64,000 nt of DNA, from assembly GCA_037893245.1 (NCBI GenBank), contig JBAIAA010000697.1, forward strand, positions 62,001 to 126,000, in the 5' to 3' direction. Origin of the DNA: Crossaster papposus. Taxonomy: Eukaryota; Echinodermata; Asteroidea; Velatida; Solasteridae. How positions within the stretch are numbered: position 1 is the stretch's first letter; the number at the start of each line of letters is the position of its first letter. Positions 10,449 through 21,204 of the stretch are shown here, one piece after another. A program made the position numbers and the translations under genes. The notes under the pieces were generated by a model. That model was not told the origin of the DNA. It was given only the letters and a program-made list of their open reading frames with translations, and did no database searches.

Positions 10449-10692
10449 GAGCCAATTTCATAGAGCTGCTAAGCAAAACAAATTGCTTAGCACCAACAAT
10501 CTTGCTCATTTAAAAACAGGTTACCAGCCAAAATTATACGTGTTTTTCATGCTAAGCAAAACAACAGCTGACTATCAATCCAGAACAATAAAGATCAGAT
10601 GAAAATTTGGTCTGTTACCTTGTTTTTGCCAAGGACAAATTGTCATGCTAAGCAAATTTGTGTGCTTAGCAGCTCTATGAAATTGGCCCCAG
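10449..10692. mobile_element. GCTGCTAAGCA MITE, intact
   Basis: Ends gccaatttcatagagctgct and agcagctctatgaaattggc, about 244 bp, directly adjoining the preceding copy. Confidence 0.88.
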
Positions 10693-10805
10693 GTCGTACA
10701 ATAAAAATAAATTTGAGTTTAAACATGAGGAGACTCGTTTAGTACAGAGCTTTTAGTCTATCGAAGGGTTTTGTAATGAAAGCTTTCATTTGTCACTGAC
10801 GGCAG

Positions 10806-11011
10806 CCACTCCGACAGGGAAAACGAATCGGCCGACGAGAAAGAGGACCATCATGATCTAGAGAAAGAAGACGAAACGACGGAGAAACCAGAGAGAGACG
10901 AAGACGTGGACGAGGAAGTAGGAGAGGAAGAAGGTGAAGACGACTTGGACGACTTGGACGAAGACGACAAGGAGAGTAGCGAGAGCGAGTCAGAAGACGA
11001 AGATGAAGCGG
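10806..11011 (+). CDS. KIF21: KIF21 exon: acidic segment
   Basis: 206-nt exon, in phase 2, out phase 1. It encodes about 68 residues, mostly Asp/Glu with Ser (DEDVDEEVGEEEGEDDLDD, ESSESESEDEDEA). This is the poly-acidic region found in KIF21A/B between the first and second coiled coils. Acceptor cactgacggcag, donor gcgg|gtaaga. It has no ATG. Confidence 0.92.
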
Positions 11012-11360
11012 GTAAGAAGTTTTATTAATAACCCAAAAATGTTGCAGCCATTATAAAGTCCAAAATTAAAACGCTGCCGGAATTGAAACGTTGCCGAAAT
11101 TGAAAGTTGAATTTAAAATTGAAGTTGGAACCACACTTTTATTGAAATGCACATATACATACCAAGTAAGAACCACGCTTTCATTTAAATGTACATGTAC
11201 ATACCAAGTTTGAACCACAGTTGAAATGTATTGTAAGTTGCACGCACACTTGCAACCTTCTCTTTTAATTAATTTAGGTTTAGGTTTGTGCCGTGATATC
11301 ACAAACTTGCATTCGCGTTGAACCTGTCGGTCTTCTTTCGCCATTTTTTTTCTCTCGCAG
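11012..11360. other. intron, nothing recognised
   Basis: Short duplicated phrases (taccaagt..gaaccac) only; leads to the tttttttctctcgcag acceptor. Confidence 0.5.
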
Positions 11361-11555
11361 CGCAATCTCAGCTTCAAGGGGATCTCGCAGACCTGGCCTG
11401 CGAGATAAACATCAAACAGCGTCTGATTGAGGAGCTCGAGATGAGCCAGCGTCGGCTGCACACGCTGAAAACTCAGTACGAGGAGAAGATGATGACCTTA
11501 CATGACAAGATACGAGAGACTGAGATGGAGAGAGACAAGATTCTCACAAATATGG
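11361..11555 (+). CDS. KIF21: KIF21 exon: coiled coil 2
   Basis: 195-nt exon, phase 1 in and out. It encodes [20 protein letters not shown], then [20 protein letters not shown] and [20 protein letters not shown]. This is a clear heptad coiled coil nearly colinear with KIF21A (ADLAxITCEIAIKQKLIDEL type). A 19-bp minisatellite begins about 30 bp after its donor. Confidence 0.96.
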
Positions 11556-11587
11556 GTAAGAAAAGAACTTCCTTAATGTTAGGTGTT

Positions 11588-11955
11588 CTTGCAAGCCTCG
11601 CAAGTCCTGGCAAACCTCGCAAGTCCCGGCAAGCCTCGCAAGTCCTGGCAAACTTCGCAAGTCCTGGCAAACCTCGCATGTCCTGGCAAACCTTGCATGT
11701 CCTGGCAAACCTCGCAAGTCCTGGCAAGCCTCGCAAGTCCTGGCAAGCCTCGCAAGTCCCGGCAAACCTCGCAAGTCCTGGCAAACCTCGCAAGTCCTGG
11801 CAAACCTCGTAAGTCCTGGCAAACCTCGCAAGTCCTGGCAAACCTCGCAAGTCCTGGCAAGCCTCGCAAGTCCTGGCAAGCCTCGCAAGTCCCGGCAAGC
11901 CTCGCAGGTCCCGGCAAGCCTCGCAGGTCCCGGCAAGCCTCGCATGTCATCACAA
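11588..11955. repeat. 19-bp minisatellite, about 19 copies
   Basis: Unit aacctcgcaagtcctggca. Open in several frames on both strands, hence spurious ORFs of 120-165 codons. Contains the core GCAAGTCC (inverse GGACTTGC) shared with arrays at 36-39 and 43 kb. Confidence 0.95.
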
Positions 11956-12023
11956 ACCTTAGGGCTGGGGTTAATTAATCCCGAGTTCAATTAGAAAAGA
12001 ACAAACCTTGCAAACTTTTTCAG

Positions 12024-12226
12024 GCTCGCTGACGGAGACGAGAACGCAGGAGAAAGCTGACAAGATCCGCAAGGAGTTTGAGATCAAGCTTAAGCGGCTG
12101 ACCAGCGAGAAGGATCGGATGCAGAAGGCGTCCAAGGAGCACTCCAAACTGCTGAAGAACAAGTCGCAGTACGAGCGGCAGATGAAGACGCTGACTTTTG
12201 ACCTCAGCAAAATGAAGGAGATGAAG
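12024..12226 (+). CDS. KIF21: KIF21 exon: coiled coil 2 continued
   Basis: 203-nt exon, in phase 1, out phase 0. It encodes GSLTETRTQEKADKIRKEFE, then IKLKRLTSEKDRMQKASKEH and SKLLKNKSQYERQMKTL. SKEHxxLLKNxSQYExQxKxL is diagnostic of KIF21. Donor AAG|gtgggt. Confidence 0.96.
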
Positions 12227-12423
12227 GTGGGTATATTGACCTTATTCATGATGACAACACATGCAATTTTAGCAAGTGATAATGTGATGCGTATTTGAGC
12301 ACGTTTACATTTACACAAGAAAGTAGTACAACTTATCTATATTTCTTTCTCCACGATACACCTCGTGGTTCTGAGGCATGTTTATTTATTGTATAGCGTT
12401 CAAATATTTGTGACCCGCATTAA

Positions 12424-12565
12424 CTCAAGCTAAAAGACTTGACTCGACTTGACTCGACTCGTCTCGACTCGTCTCGACTCGTCTCGACTCGACTCGACTC
12501 GACTTGACCTTCTTGACCTTATGACTCAACTCAACCCAAGTCACTTTAAAAAGACTTGACTCGAG
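12424..12565. repeat. GACTC pentamer-like repeat
   Basis: Degenerate (gactc/gtctc)n microsatellite in the intron before the 12,652 exon. Confidence 0.85.
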
Positions 12566-12651
12566 TCACAAATATCATTGACTCGTTACAACTCTGAAAA
12601 GTTTACATGTCAGTCAGCGGGCTTGAGCTTTGGTTGTTCCCCGGGTCGTAG

Positions 12652-12828
12652 GTCAAGCTGATGAAGCAAATTCGGGAGGAGCAGCAAAGATCCAGGGTAA
12701 AAGATGTGGCCAACAACCGGGCCATGCAGAAACTGAAGAAGGAATCCCTCAAGCACGAGAATCGAATCAGATCTCTGCAAGCTGAGGCCAAACAAAAGGA
12801 AATCATCCTCAAGCGACGACAGGAAGAG
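12652..12828 (+). CDS. KIF21: KIF21 exon: basic coiled coil
   Basis: 177-nt exon, phase 0 in and out. It encodes VKLMKQIREEQQRSRVKDVA, NNRAMQKLKKESLKHENRIR and SLQAEAKQKEIILKRRQEE. Matches the VRLMKQMKEEQ...RRNREIAQLKK region of KIF21. Donor GAG|gtatcg. Confidence 0.96.
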
Positions 12829-12926
12829 GTATCGTTACGCGTTTTAACAAAATGGCCCCCAAAAACCGACAAGCATTCCTCAACAAACAAGCATACTTCC
12901 CTACCCTGAGGCTAAAACTACCTATA

Positions 12927-13511
12927 CAGGGTGTCTCTAAAAAAAGTATACCCATTTTAAAATTGGTATTATTGCAAAACTACTGAATATTTCAGAAAAA
13001 GACAAATGTCTGTGGAAAGGGTAGAATGTTCTCTTTTCAATGGTATAAGGTTTATTATGTCATTGCCATGGATGACTGAACAAACAAGACATTTATGAAA
13101 TGTACTGAAATCAGCACTGTGACAAGTTGGTTTTACTTGAGCGACGAAGCTCCGGCAGGTGTTTTTAAGGACAAATTCTTTTGCTGTTTGAGGTTGAACA
13201 AATTGGAAAAATTATGACAGCGTCTCTTTCCTGACAAATGCAAGGTGGTGGTCACCATTCCTGTTAATGCATAACTGGCATCTTAGTCTCATGCCTGACT
13301 TATCGTCCCAACTTGTCACAGTGCCTATTTCAGTACCTCTCATAACTGTCTTGTTTGTTCAGTCATCCATGGCAATGACATAATGAACATTATACCATTG
13401 GACAGAGGGCATTCTACCCTTTCAACAGACATTTGCCTTTTTCTGAAATGTTCAGTAATTTTGCAATAATATGAATTTGAAAATGGGTATACTTTTTTTA
13501 GAGACACCCTG
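12927..13511. mobile_element. CAGGGTGTCTC MITE with TA target duplication
   Basis: Long inverted ends (about 200 bp) starting cagggtgtctctaaaaaaag and ending cttttttttagagacaccctg-like sequence, flanked by TA on both sides as for Tc1/mariner-type insertion. 585 bp, no transposase. Confidence 0.88.
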
Positions 13512-13800
13512 TACAATGGATGGAGAATCTTCCTAAAAGTAAAATGCTGACCAAGATATCTCGATTTGGACATGTAGTTTTTGCTGCAGACCCTGTTTTG
13601 TGAAGCGAGTGAAATATATTTTTACATTTTTATTACTTGCTTCTTGAGCACCTTTGGTGGATTTGTTGCGCTTATAAAAACCCAGTATTATTATTATTAT
13701 TATATCTGATTATGGAGCACAGCCAAAGATTGTAAAATGTTGAAAAATTTAGAAAAACCCTTGTGGCACAGGAGAGAATCAATGACTAACTGTACTTACA

Positions 13801-13836
13801 GATGGTCGGACCGGGAATCGAACCCGGGCCACATTA
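13801..13836 (-). repeat. tRNA T-arm-like fragment (SINE relic)
   Basis: Minus strand CCGGG TTCGATT CCCGG forms a perfect T-stem and loop with B-box sequence. No complete tRNA around it. Confidence 0.5.
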
Positions 13837-13894
13837 GTGAGAGATGAGCGTTGTCGGAAAAATGAATTAATCCTCTGAAAACTCTTTTATCCAG

Positions 13895-14158
13895 GTCCAC
13901 CATCTCCGCAAGCAGTCGAAGCCCATGTCCGACAAAGTGGCTGGGCGTGTCGCGAGCCGCCGGGTCCCACCCCAACCGCAGCAGCCAGACGGGGTTGCGA
14001 AGACCAACGGACCAGCACCCTCGCTGCAGGCCGTCACGGCAGCGCGCCGCAAACACCCGCTGAGCGCCGCGACTCAGAAGAGACGGCACGAGCGGAAGGG
14101 GACTAGCGAGTACTCTTCTAAGGCCGCTAAGCAGAAGTGGATGCAAATTGAGAGAAGG
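13895..14158 (+). CDS. KIF21: KIF21 exon: MSDKVAGRV linker
   Basis: 264-nt exon (88 codons), phase 0. It encodes VHHLRKQSKPMSDKVAGRVA, a low-complexity Pro/Gln/Ala linker, and SSKAAKQKWMQIERR. RPMSDKVAGKV and the xARMKWQLLERR ending are KIF21 signatures. The last 11 nt of this exon and its donor (gagagaagg|gtacggg) form part of the 59-bp unit repeated 12 times immediately downstream. Confidence 0.95.
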
Positions 14159-14860
14159 GTACGGGATCCACTTGTGCCTCCTTGTTATGTTTTTTTTGGC
14201 AATCTTTTTGAGAGAAGTGTACGGGATCCACTTGTGCCTCCTTGTTATGTTTTTTTGGCAATATTTTTGAGAGAAGGGTACGGGATCCACTTGTGCCTCC
14301 TTGTTATGTTTTTTTGGCAATCTTTTTGAAAGAAGGGTACGGGATCCACTTGTGCCTCCTTGTTATGTTTTTTTGTCAATCTTTTTGAGAAAAGGGTACG
14401 GGATCCACTTGTGCCTCCTTGTTATTTTTTTTTGGCAATCTTTTGGAGAGAAGTGTACGGGATCCACTTGTGCCTCCTTGTTATGTTTTTTTGGCAATCT
14501 TTTTGAGAGAAGGGTACGGGATCCACTTGTGCCTCCTTGTTATGTTTTTTTGGCAATCTTTTTGAGAGAAGGGTACGGGATCCACTTGTGCCTCCTTGTT
14601 ATTTTTTTTTGGCAATCTTTTGGAGAGAAGTGTACGGGATCCACTTGTGCCTCCTTGTTATGTTTTTTTGGCAATCTTTTTGAGAGAAGGGTACGGGATC
14701 CACTTGTGCCTCCTTGTTATGTTTTTTTGGCAATCTTTTTGAGAGAAGGGTACGGGACCCACTTGTGCCTCCTTGTTATTTCTTTGGGGGTAATCTTTTT
14801 GAGAGAAGGGTACGGGATCCACTTGTGCCTTCTTGTTATTTTTTTGGGGCAATCTTTACG
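14152..14860 (+). repeat. 59-bp tandem array carrying the exon end and donor
   Basis: About 12 copies of gtacgggatccacttgtgcc + tccttgttatg + T tract + ggcaatctttttgagagaagg. The first copy starts inside the KIF21 exon (exon end gagagaagg, then gt), so each unit repeats the 11-nt exon end and the donor. ORFs of up to 200 codons here are artefacts. Confidence 0.95.
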
Positions 14861-15204
14861 ATTCCAAACCTACACTGACTTGTTTGAAGGTTTTTGTTCG
14901 TAGACGCTGGAAAAACCAAGAACAACAATCATGTTCTTGTAGTCTGGTTCCCTGGATTAAGATGAAACAGCAATTTATTAACGGTGGGAATTGTAAACTC
15001 AAGGAACCAGTCTAGCTGGCTTGTTATTTCATAATAATTTTGATGTTTGTAAATGCTGTCTATCCCCTTTTAATAAGGAATTCATAAATATCTGAGACAG
15101 TTTAGCCATTCCTATTGGTCAAGAGCCCGTCATTTTTAATTGGCCGATAAAACATAATAAAACAGGCTAATCATCCTTACTGGCAACTTTGAAGCTGAAT
15201 TGCG

Positions 15205-15480
15205 AAGGATGTCACATTATTACCCCGGTCAATAGGCCCACGAAACATTCCAAATACAATCTCAGTTCCCTGGGGAGTATACAGCTCGATGCTGCCATTT
15301 CGGCGCAAAGCAGCTAATAACAACCATCTCTGCCCTCACAGGTACCCATTTACTCCTGGGTGGGGAGAAGCAATGAGTGGCAAAGTGCCTTGCCCAAGGG
15401 CACGGGCACTTGCACAGTCCAAGGCTAGACTCGAACCCAGAACCTGCAGCTTTACCTACAGATTATAAACTCAATGCTCC
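15205..15480 (-). mobile_element. tRNA-derived SINE, minus orientation
   Basis: Same family as 9,343: cattattaccccggtcaata, ctccctggggagtatacagc, agactcgaacccagaacctg (inverse B box). Confidence 0.85.
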
Positions 15481-15562
15481 AGACCACAAGGCCTACGGTT
15501 CTCCAATCCACATGTGACCGAATGTAAACATTGAAATTTAGCACCGACGTCCATCTTTTCAG

Positions 15563-15823
15563 GTGACCGACATAGTGAACAGACGACAGACTATCACTCA
15601 CATGGAGCGCGACATGGAACGCTACCTCCACCACCGACAGCGGCTCGGCAAGAAACGGGAGAAGACCTTCCATCGACGGGACGAGGCCATCCGAGCCGGG
15701 AAAGATGCCACGGCGATTGCGGAGCTGAACGACCAGATCGACGGGATGAACGCCAATATTGAATACGTGCAGGAACAGATCACGGAATGCCAGGCTAATA
15801 TCATGGAAGTCATGGAAGGAAAG
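15563..15823 (+). CDS. KIF21: KIF21 exon: autoinhibitory coiled coil
   Basis: 261-nt exon (87 codons), phase 0. It encodes VTDIVNRRQTITHMERDMER, YLHHRQRLGKKREKTFHRRD and EQITECQANIMEVMEGK. The matching vertebrate segment is the intramolecular antiparallel coiled coil that represses the motor and where KIF21A eye-muscle fibrosis mutations cluster (family knowledge). Donor AAG|gtaagg is strong. The final ~60 nt plus donor are tandemly copied downstream with an exact 88-bp period. Confidence 0.95.
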
Positions 15824-16466
15824 GTAAGGCATTACTGACTCCGATATTGAATATGTTCAGGAACAGATTACAGAATGCCAGGCTAATATCATGGAAGTCA
15901 TGGAAGGAAAGGTAAGGCATTACGAACTCCGATATTGAATATGTTCAGGAACAGATAATGGAATGCCAGGCTAATATCATGGAAGTCATGGAAGGAAAGG
16001 TAAGGCATTACGAACTCCGATATTGAATATGTTCAGGAACAGATCACGGAATGCCAGGCTAATATCATGGAAGTCATGGAAGGAAAGGTAAGGCATTACG
16101 GACTCTGATATTGAATATGTTCAGGAACGGATCACGGAATGCCTGGCTAATATCATGGAAGTCATGGAAGGAAAGGTAAGGCATTACGGACTCCGATATT
16201 GAATATGTTCAGGAACAGATCACGGAATGCCTGGCTAATATCATGGAAGTCATGGAAGGAAAGGTAAGGCATTACGGACTCTGATATTGAATATGTTCAG
16301 GAACGGATAACGGAATGCCTGGCTAATATCATGGAAGTCATGGAAGGAAAGGTAAGGCATTACGGACTCCGATATTGAATATGTTCAGGAACGGATCACG
16401 GAATGCCAGGCTAATATCATGGAAGTCATGGAAGGAAAGGTAAGGCATTACGGACTCCGATATTGA
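15762..16466 (+). repeat. 88-bp tandem array carrying exon end and donor
   Basis: GT of the donor gaaag|gtaaggcattac occurs at 15,824, 15,912, 16,000, 16,088, 16,176, 16,264, 16,352 and 16,440: eight donors exactly 88 bp apart. Each unit repeats about 60 nt of the KIF21 exon (gaacagatcacggaatgcca through gtcatggaaggaaag) plus 28 nt of intron. In each, tatgttcag precedes the 51-nt exon piece and could act as an acceptor. Reading through any donor meets a stop within ten codons. Confidence 0.97.
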
Positions 16467-16741
16467 CTTTTTTTTACAAAAACAGAAGAGGAAAATAGTT
16501 TTCTTTTACATGAAAATACTCTTTGAACCAAATTCAGAAGGGAAGTGATACAAAAACATGATTTTCTTAGTTTCTTTATTTTTAACGTGCTGGTGTTCAA
16601 ATGGTTGTAATTTTTTAACCAAAGGTCGTATTCACATGGGGTTTTCACTGAAATGGAGCCTGAAGTACGCTACAAAAGAATATGTAAAAATCCCAAAAAT
16701 GACTAAGGCCTACTTCAGACTGATTTTGCTTGATACATCAT

Positions 16742-18384
16742 TTTAAAGGGATCGTATACGTTTGGTAATTACTCCAAAAATTAATGGCAATAAAAACTTA
16801 CTTGGTAAGAAGTACAGCAGCTTTGGATAGTATAATGCATTTTTAGAAACTTTTCACTTCGAAGTACTGCGGTTATGGAAAAAAATATCACTTTTTATGC
16901 CCAAAAATTTGAATCTGAGAAGCGTTACTGCAGTGACGTTTCTCAGAGTGTGTATTCCAATGCAGATTATTCTTCCTGCGTGGAAATAACCGCTCCAGAT
17001 TTTCGGCAATATCTCGAAATCGCTACCACCTTTTGAAATGACATTTTTACAGGTTAGTTTTATGGTATATATCTATAACTATATATAGTACAGGAAAAAT
17101 ACCTAATTTTGTATTGTTGACCTCGGACAAATTGCAACATAATTTTTTTCACCAGAATGCATTTCTATAAGGTCCCTAGAATGACATACTAAAACTCTTA
17201 AAAAATCCAAGTGGTGGAAATATGATTAATTTGCATAAATCGTTAATCCCTGCCATGTAATATATTTATTCCCATATTTGCGTATATATATATATATTTT
17301 TTTTTTGAAAAGTTTATTTTGGTGATTCTACTTACACATCCTTACTTCAATAACAATTTCTAAAGCATACAAGTGACTGAATAATTATGAGAACATAGTA
17401 ATGATCTAAAATGACTACAATTATACCCTGTAATTTGCGCGCATTTACCTTGTCTCCAGATATCATCAAGTAGTCAGTATTGATGAGCTTCAGATTAACC
17501 AAGTTGCTTACTGGCACAGTTACCATATTAAAACCTTATGGAAAATCATGTGCACACTGATACCATTGTGATATTTAGCCCAGCAAACAAAAACAGGGGA
17601 AAACGAGGTGTTCGTAAAAAGTACGTGAAGGGTTGCCTAACGTAGGAAACCTGAACAAATTCAAGGAATCCCCAAAATAAAAGATTATTGTTGCTTACAA
17701 TAATGTCAACGTCAAAATGTATTCTTACCGATAATTTTTGGAATTTTCTTGAACTTATTAAAGTCTCCCACGTTCAGGCAACCCTAGACCTACTTGACAG
17801 CCCAATATACGAAAACCTCATTTTCCCCTGTTTTTGTTTGCTGGGCTAAATATCACAATGGTATCATTGTGCACATGATTTTCCATAAGGTTTTAATATG
17901 GTAACTGTGCCAGTAAGCAACTTGGTTAATCTGAAGCTCATCACTACTGACTACTTGATGATATCTGGAGACAAGGTAAATGCGCGCAAATTATAGGGTA
18001 TAATTGTAGTCATTTTAGATCATTTCTATGTTCTCATAATTATTCAGTCACTTGTATGCTTTAGATATTGTTATTGAAGTAAGGATGTGTAAGTAGAATC
18101 ACCAAAATAAACTTTTCAAAAAAAATATATATATATATATACGCAAATATGGGAATAAATATATTACATGGCAGGGATTAACGATTTATGCAAATTAATC
18201 ATATTTCCACCACTTGGATTTTTTAAGAGTTTTAGTATGTCATTCTAGGGACCTTATAGAAATGCATTCTGGTGAAAAAAATTATGTTGCAATTTGTCCG
18301 AGGTCAAACCATATTTTTACTGTACTAATAGGATTGAAACAAACAATGGGTTCCAATTACCAAACATGTACGATCCCTTTAAAC
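16742..18384. mobile_element. GGGATCGTATACG MITE split by a fold-back element
   Basis: Ends ttaaagggatcgtatacgtt and aaacatgtacgatcccttta; left part (acttacttggtaagaagtac, gttactgcagtgacgtttct) equals copies at 28,062 and 47,015. The 17,086-18,327 element sits in its actatata|ggattg site. Confidence 0.88.
17086..18327. mobile_element. 1.24-kb fold-back element (near-complete palindrome)
   Basis: tagtacag...ctgtacta ends; arms of about 590 bp from 17,117 (ttgacctcggacaaattgc) and to 18,307 (gcaatttgtccgaggtcaa) are inverted copies with few differences, and even the centre near 17,712 is imperfectly symmetrical (ttgcct...aggcaa). The unoccupied MITE copy at 28.4 kb shows the empty site, actatatagg. 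No ORF over 60 codons. Confidence 0.92.
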
Positions 18385-19221
18385 CTGAAAACCTAGAGAA
18401 TTAAAAAAAAAAAGGAAAATCTAATTGTCAACTGTTTCCGAGTTTTGTTGGAGCAGGTCACATGAAAGTCGGTCATTGCAAAAATGTTGAAAAATTTTGA
18501 ATCTAGGGCGGAAAAACATAAATTTCAAATTTTGTTAGAAAATACTTTGGAAAAAATCACTAGACTCTCCAAAGACCAAATAAGGGGCGATAGGATACTA
18601 CATTTTTTCATTTTTTTTGAAAAAAAAAAAGCTATATTAATTGCTTTTATTATTTGATTTTCTTTCACCACAGGAAGGAACGTGGGTATGTGAAAACATG
18701 ATTTTTGGTGTTTTTTTCAAACATTAAATTTGTTTGAAATATATCATTTTTGTGTGTGAACCGCTGTATTATGTATTGCACATTGTTTGTACATTATAGT
18801 TTTTAGAAGCCGTATTTATTTCCCAATTAATTTAATTTTAGTTCACCCATACTGTAATTTCATGAGTCACGATTTTCCAACTCAGTTTAACAAAAATTGG
18901 TACAGGCCTAGGTCAATTAACGAATGGTTTATTGACTAGGATCCGATTTTAAACCTCTTCTCAAACATTGCCCACCTTCTGAAGGATTCGTTTAGTTGTT
19001 TGACCTGGGTCTTTATTGAGTGAAGTATCAATTGATGTACATGTAATTTGTCTGTTAAGCTTGAACGGTATGCTTTGCATGCTTGATTCATCTTCCTTGC
19101 TTCGTAATAAACTTTTTGTATTAGTCTACGAGAGGTGATTGATTCGCGGCCTAAAGATAGAAGGCGTCGGTTTTAGAAAATCGAACACATTACTGACAAA
19201 GATACTGACGATTTGGGAGAC
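18385..19221. other. intron, nothing recognised
   Basis: AT-rich, no recognised repeat or coding sequence. Confidence 0.5.
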
Positions 19222-19306
19222 CACCAACATAGGGCAAGATCGCGCAGTTGGCAGAGCGCTGGTCCGGTGTTCCGAAGGTCGCAGGTTCGAGTCCCGACTT
19301 GCCGAT
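19222..19306 (+). repeat. tRNA-like sequence (SINE head or pseudogene)
   Basis: GGCAAG...CTTGCC can pair as an acceptor stem, gcgcagttggcagagcgc makes a D-arm with A box, and caggttcgagtcc is a B box. The T-stem is imperfect, so I call it tRNA-derived, not a working tRNA gene. Confidence 0.5.
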
Positions 19307-19515
19307 TTCTTTGTTCACTTTGAAATTGAATAATAGGCTCTGAACTCAATCACCCCTCGAACATATGTACGGGCAGTTGATATTTTGTTTTACAACTTTT
19401 GTAGATATATTCGTCCGTACGTGCATCAAAATGTGTTTCATAGTTGGTATGGACAACTTGTACGAACACCAGATGTTGTGTTGTTAGGTACTGCAAAAAA
19501 TAATTTGAGCTACTT

Positions 19516-20325
19516 AACCCTCCTATATATAGTGCAGTTACCATAGAGCTGTCAGACCTTTCAAAACCTTTCAAGTTTCCTGGACTGAAGGGTTTTGAAA
19601 GGTGAGAAAGCTGTCTGACAAAAGGAACCTATGAAAGATTTTTAAAAAGGTAAAACAACTCTCTGAACAAACTGGTGTGAGAAAAACAATACCTTTCAAG
19701 TTTCTGGACTGAAAGGTTTTGAAAGGTGAGAAAGCTGTCTTACAAAAAGGAACCTATGAAAGATTTCGAAAGGTAAAACAACTCTCTGAACAAACTGGTG
19801 TGAGAAAAAAATACCTTTCGAATTTCTGGACTGAAGGGTTTTGAAAGGTGAGAAAACTGTCTGACAAAAGGGACCTATGAAAGATTTCGAAAGGTAAAAC
19901 AACTCTCTGAACAAACTGATGTAAGAAAAAAAATACCTTTCAAGTTTCTGGACTGAAAGGTTTTGAAAGGTGGGAAAACTGTCTGACAAAAGGAACCTAT
20001 GAAAGATTTCGAAAGGTAAAACAACTCTCTGAACAAACTGGTGTGAGAAAAACAATACCTTTCAAGTTTCTGGACTGAAAGGTTTTGAAAGGTGAGAAAA
20101 CTGTCTGACAAAAGGAACCTATGAAAGATTTCGAAAGGTAAAAAAAACAACTCTCTGAACAAACTTTTGTGAAACAAAAATATACCTTTCAAAAGGTTTT
20201 GAAAGGTGTAGTAGTGCAGTAGCAACAAATTCTGGAGCGTTTTGAAAGGTTCATACTTATTTACAGTCATTTTGTCAAGTAAGCAGATTTTGAAAGGTTT
20301 TGAAAGGTAAAACCATAGGAGGGTT
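19516..20325 (+). mobile_element. TTAA|CCCTCCTATA MITE with ~119-bp internal array
   Basis: Inverted ends aaccctcctatatatag / ccataggagggtt with TTAA at the left edge. Inside, about five copies of a ~119-bp unit (gaaaggtgagaaagctgtct, gacaaaaggaacctatgaaa, aacaactctctgaacaaact). A shorter copy is at 49,303. Confidence 0.88.
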
Positions 20326-20489
20326 TTAATGCGCGTGTGCACAAACACAAATCTGTAGCGTCTTGAAGGGAAACTACAGTTTACATTGTGAACACATACG
20401 TTGCATGCAGTTTGGCAAGTCTGCTTGTACATGTAATACATCAGCTAGTCTCTCAAACGAGCCGCTCTTTTCACTTCTTTGACCCGCAG

Positions 20490-20591
20490 GATGAGGTGGA
20501 TGCTGGTGATGCCGCAGCGGTCATCGACACCTGCGGCTTGCAAGAGGCAAAGTATATGCTGGAACACTTCCTGCAGTTCACTATCAATAAG
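20490..20591 (+). CDS. KIF21: KIF21 exon: AVIDTCGLQEAKYMLEHFL
   Basis: 102-nt exon, phase 0. It encodes DEVDAGDAAAVIDTCGLQEA then KYMLEHFLQFTINK, matching the [23 protein letters not shown] block of KIF21. Acceptor tttgacccgcag, donor AAG|gtagaa. Confidence 0.95.
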
Positions 20592-20650
20592 GTAGAATCC
20601 ATGGGTTATCAGGAGAAAATGGGCGGGGCTTATTGTATTCGTACATACTG

Positions 20651-21018
20651 AATTGACCATTTGCGAGTGTAATTTAAATAATATCTGGTACACTGACTTG
20701 TTCATGTAGCTTGGCACAGTTTGACTTTAAATTCTCCAGACCAAATACACTGTTGCTATATCACGTGATTCGGGGCAAGCTCTAGCATAGTTACGTTAGA
20801 GACGCTCAGCACCAATACATTGTTCACAATGGTTGAGAATGGTACAAAGACACCAGACCATTCCAGAGCCAGGGGTTGCTAGCGTAAGGCTTGCCCCGAA
20901 TCACATGATATACCAACAGTATCTTTGGTCTGGAGAATTTAAATGTAAACTGTGCCAAGCTGTGTGAACAAGTCAGTGTACCAGATATTATTCAAATTCC
21001 ACACGCAAATGGCCAATT
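20651..21018. mobile_element. CCATTTGCG fold-back MITE
   Basis: About 130-bp inverted ends: aattgaccatttgcgagtgt, ctggtacactgacttgttca, ctatatcacgtgattcgggg and their inverses to 21,018. Second copy at 39,466. Confidence 0.9.
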
Positions 21019-21204
21019 ACTCCAATTGTAGCTCAACTGGGGACAATTTCGTTTCATGAGGCTGCTAATTAGTAATTACGCAAATTTGCTTAGCATGAAC
21101 ATTCTTACAACTCAATTTTCAGGTGATTTATATTGTTTCAAATGACTGGTGTTCGGCTGGTTTCGCTTAGCATGAAAAGCACATGGAGTTTTGGCCGGTC
21201 ACCT

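Noticed and set aside
13796-14320. 174-codon minus-strand ORF over the 13,895-14,158 exon
   Set aside because: Antisense shadow of a well-supported KIF21 exon plus the 59-bp repeat.
19222-19306. Functional tRNA gene
   Set aside because: Boxes A and B and an acceptor stem are present but the T-stem is imperfect and no clear anticodon arm forms; SINE heads of this kind are common in the window.
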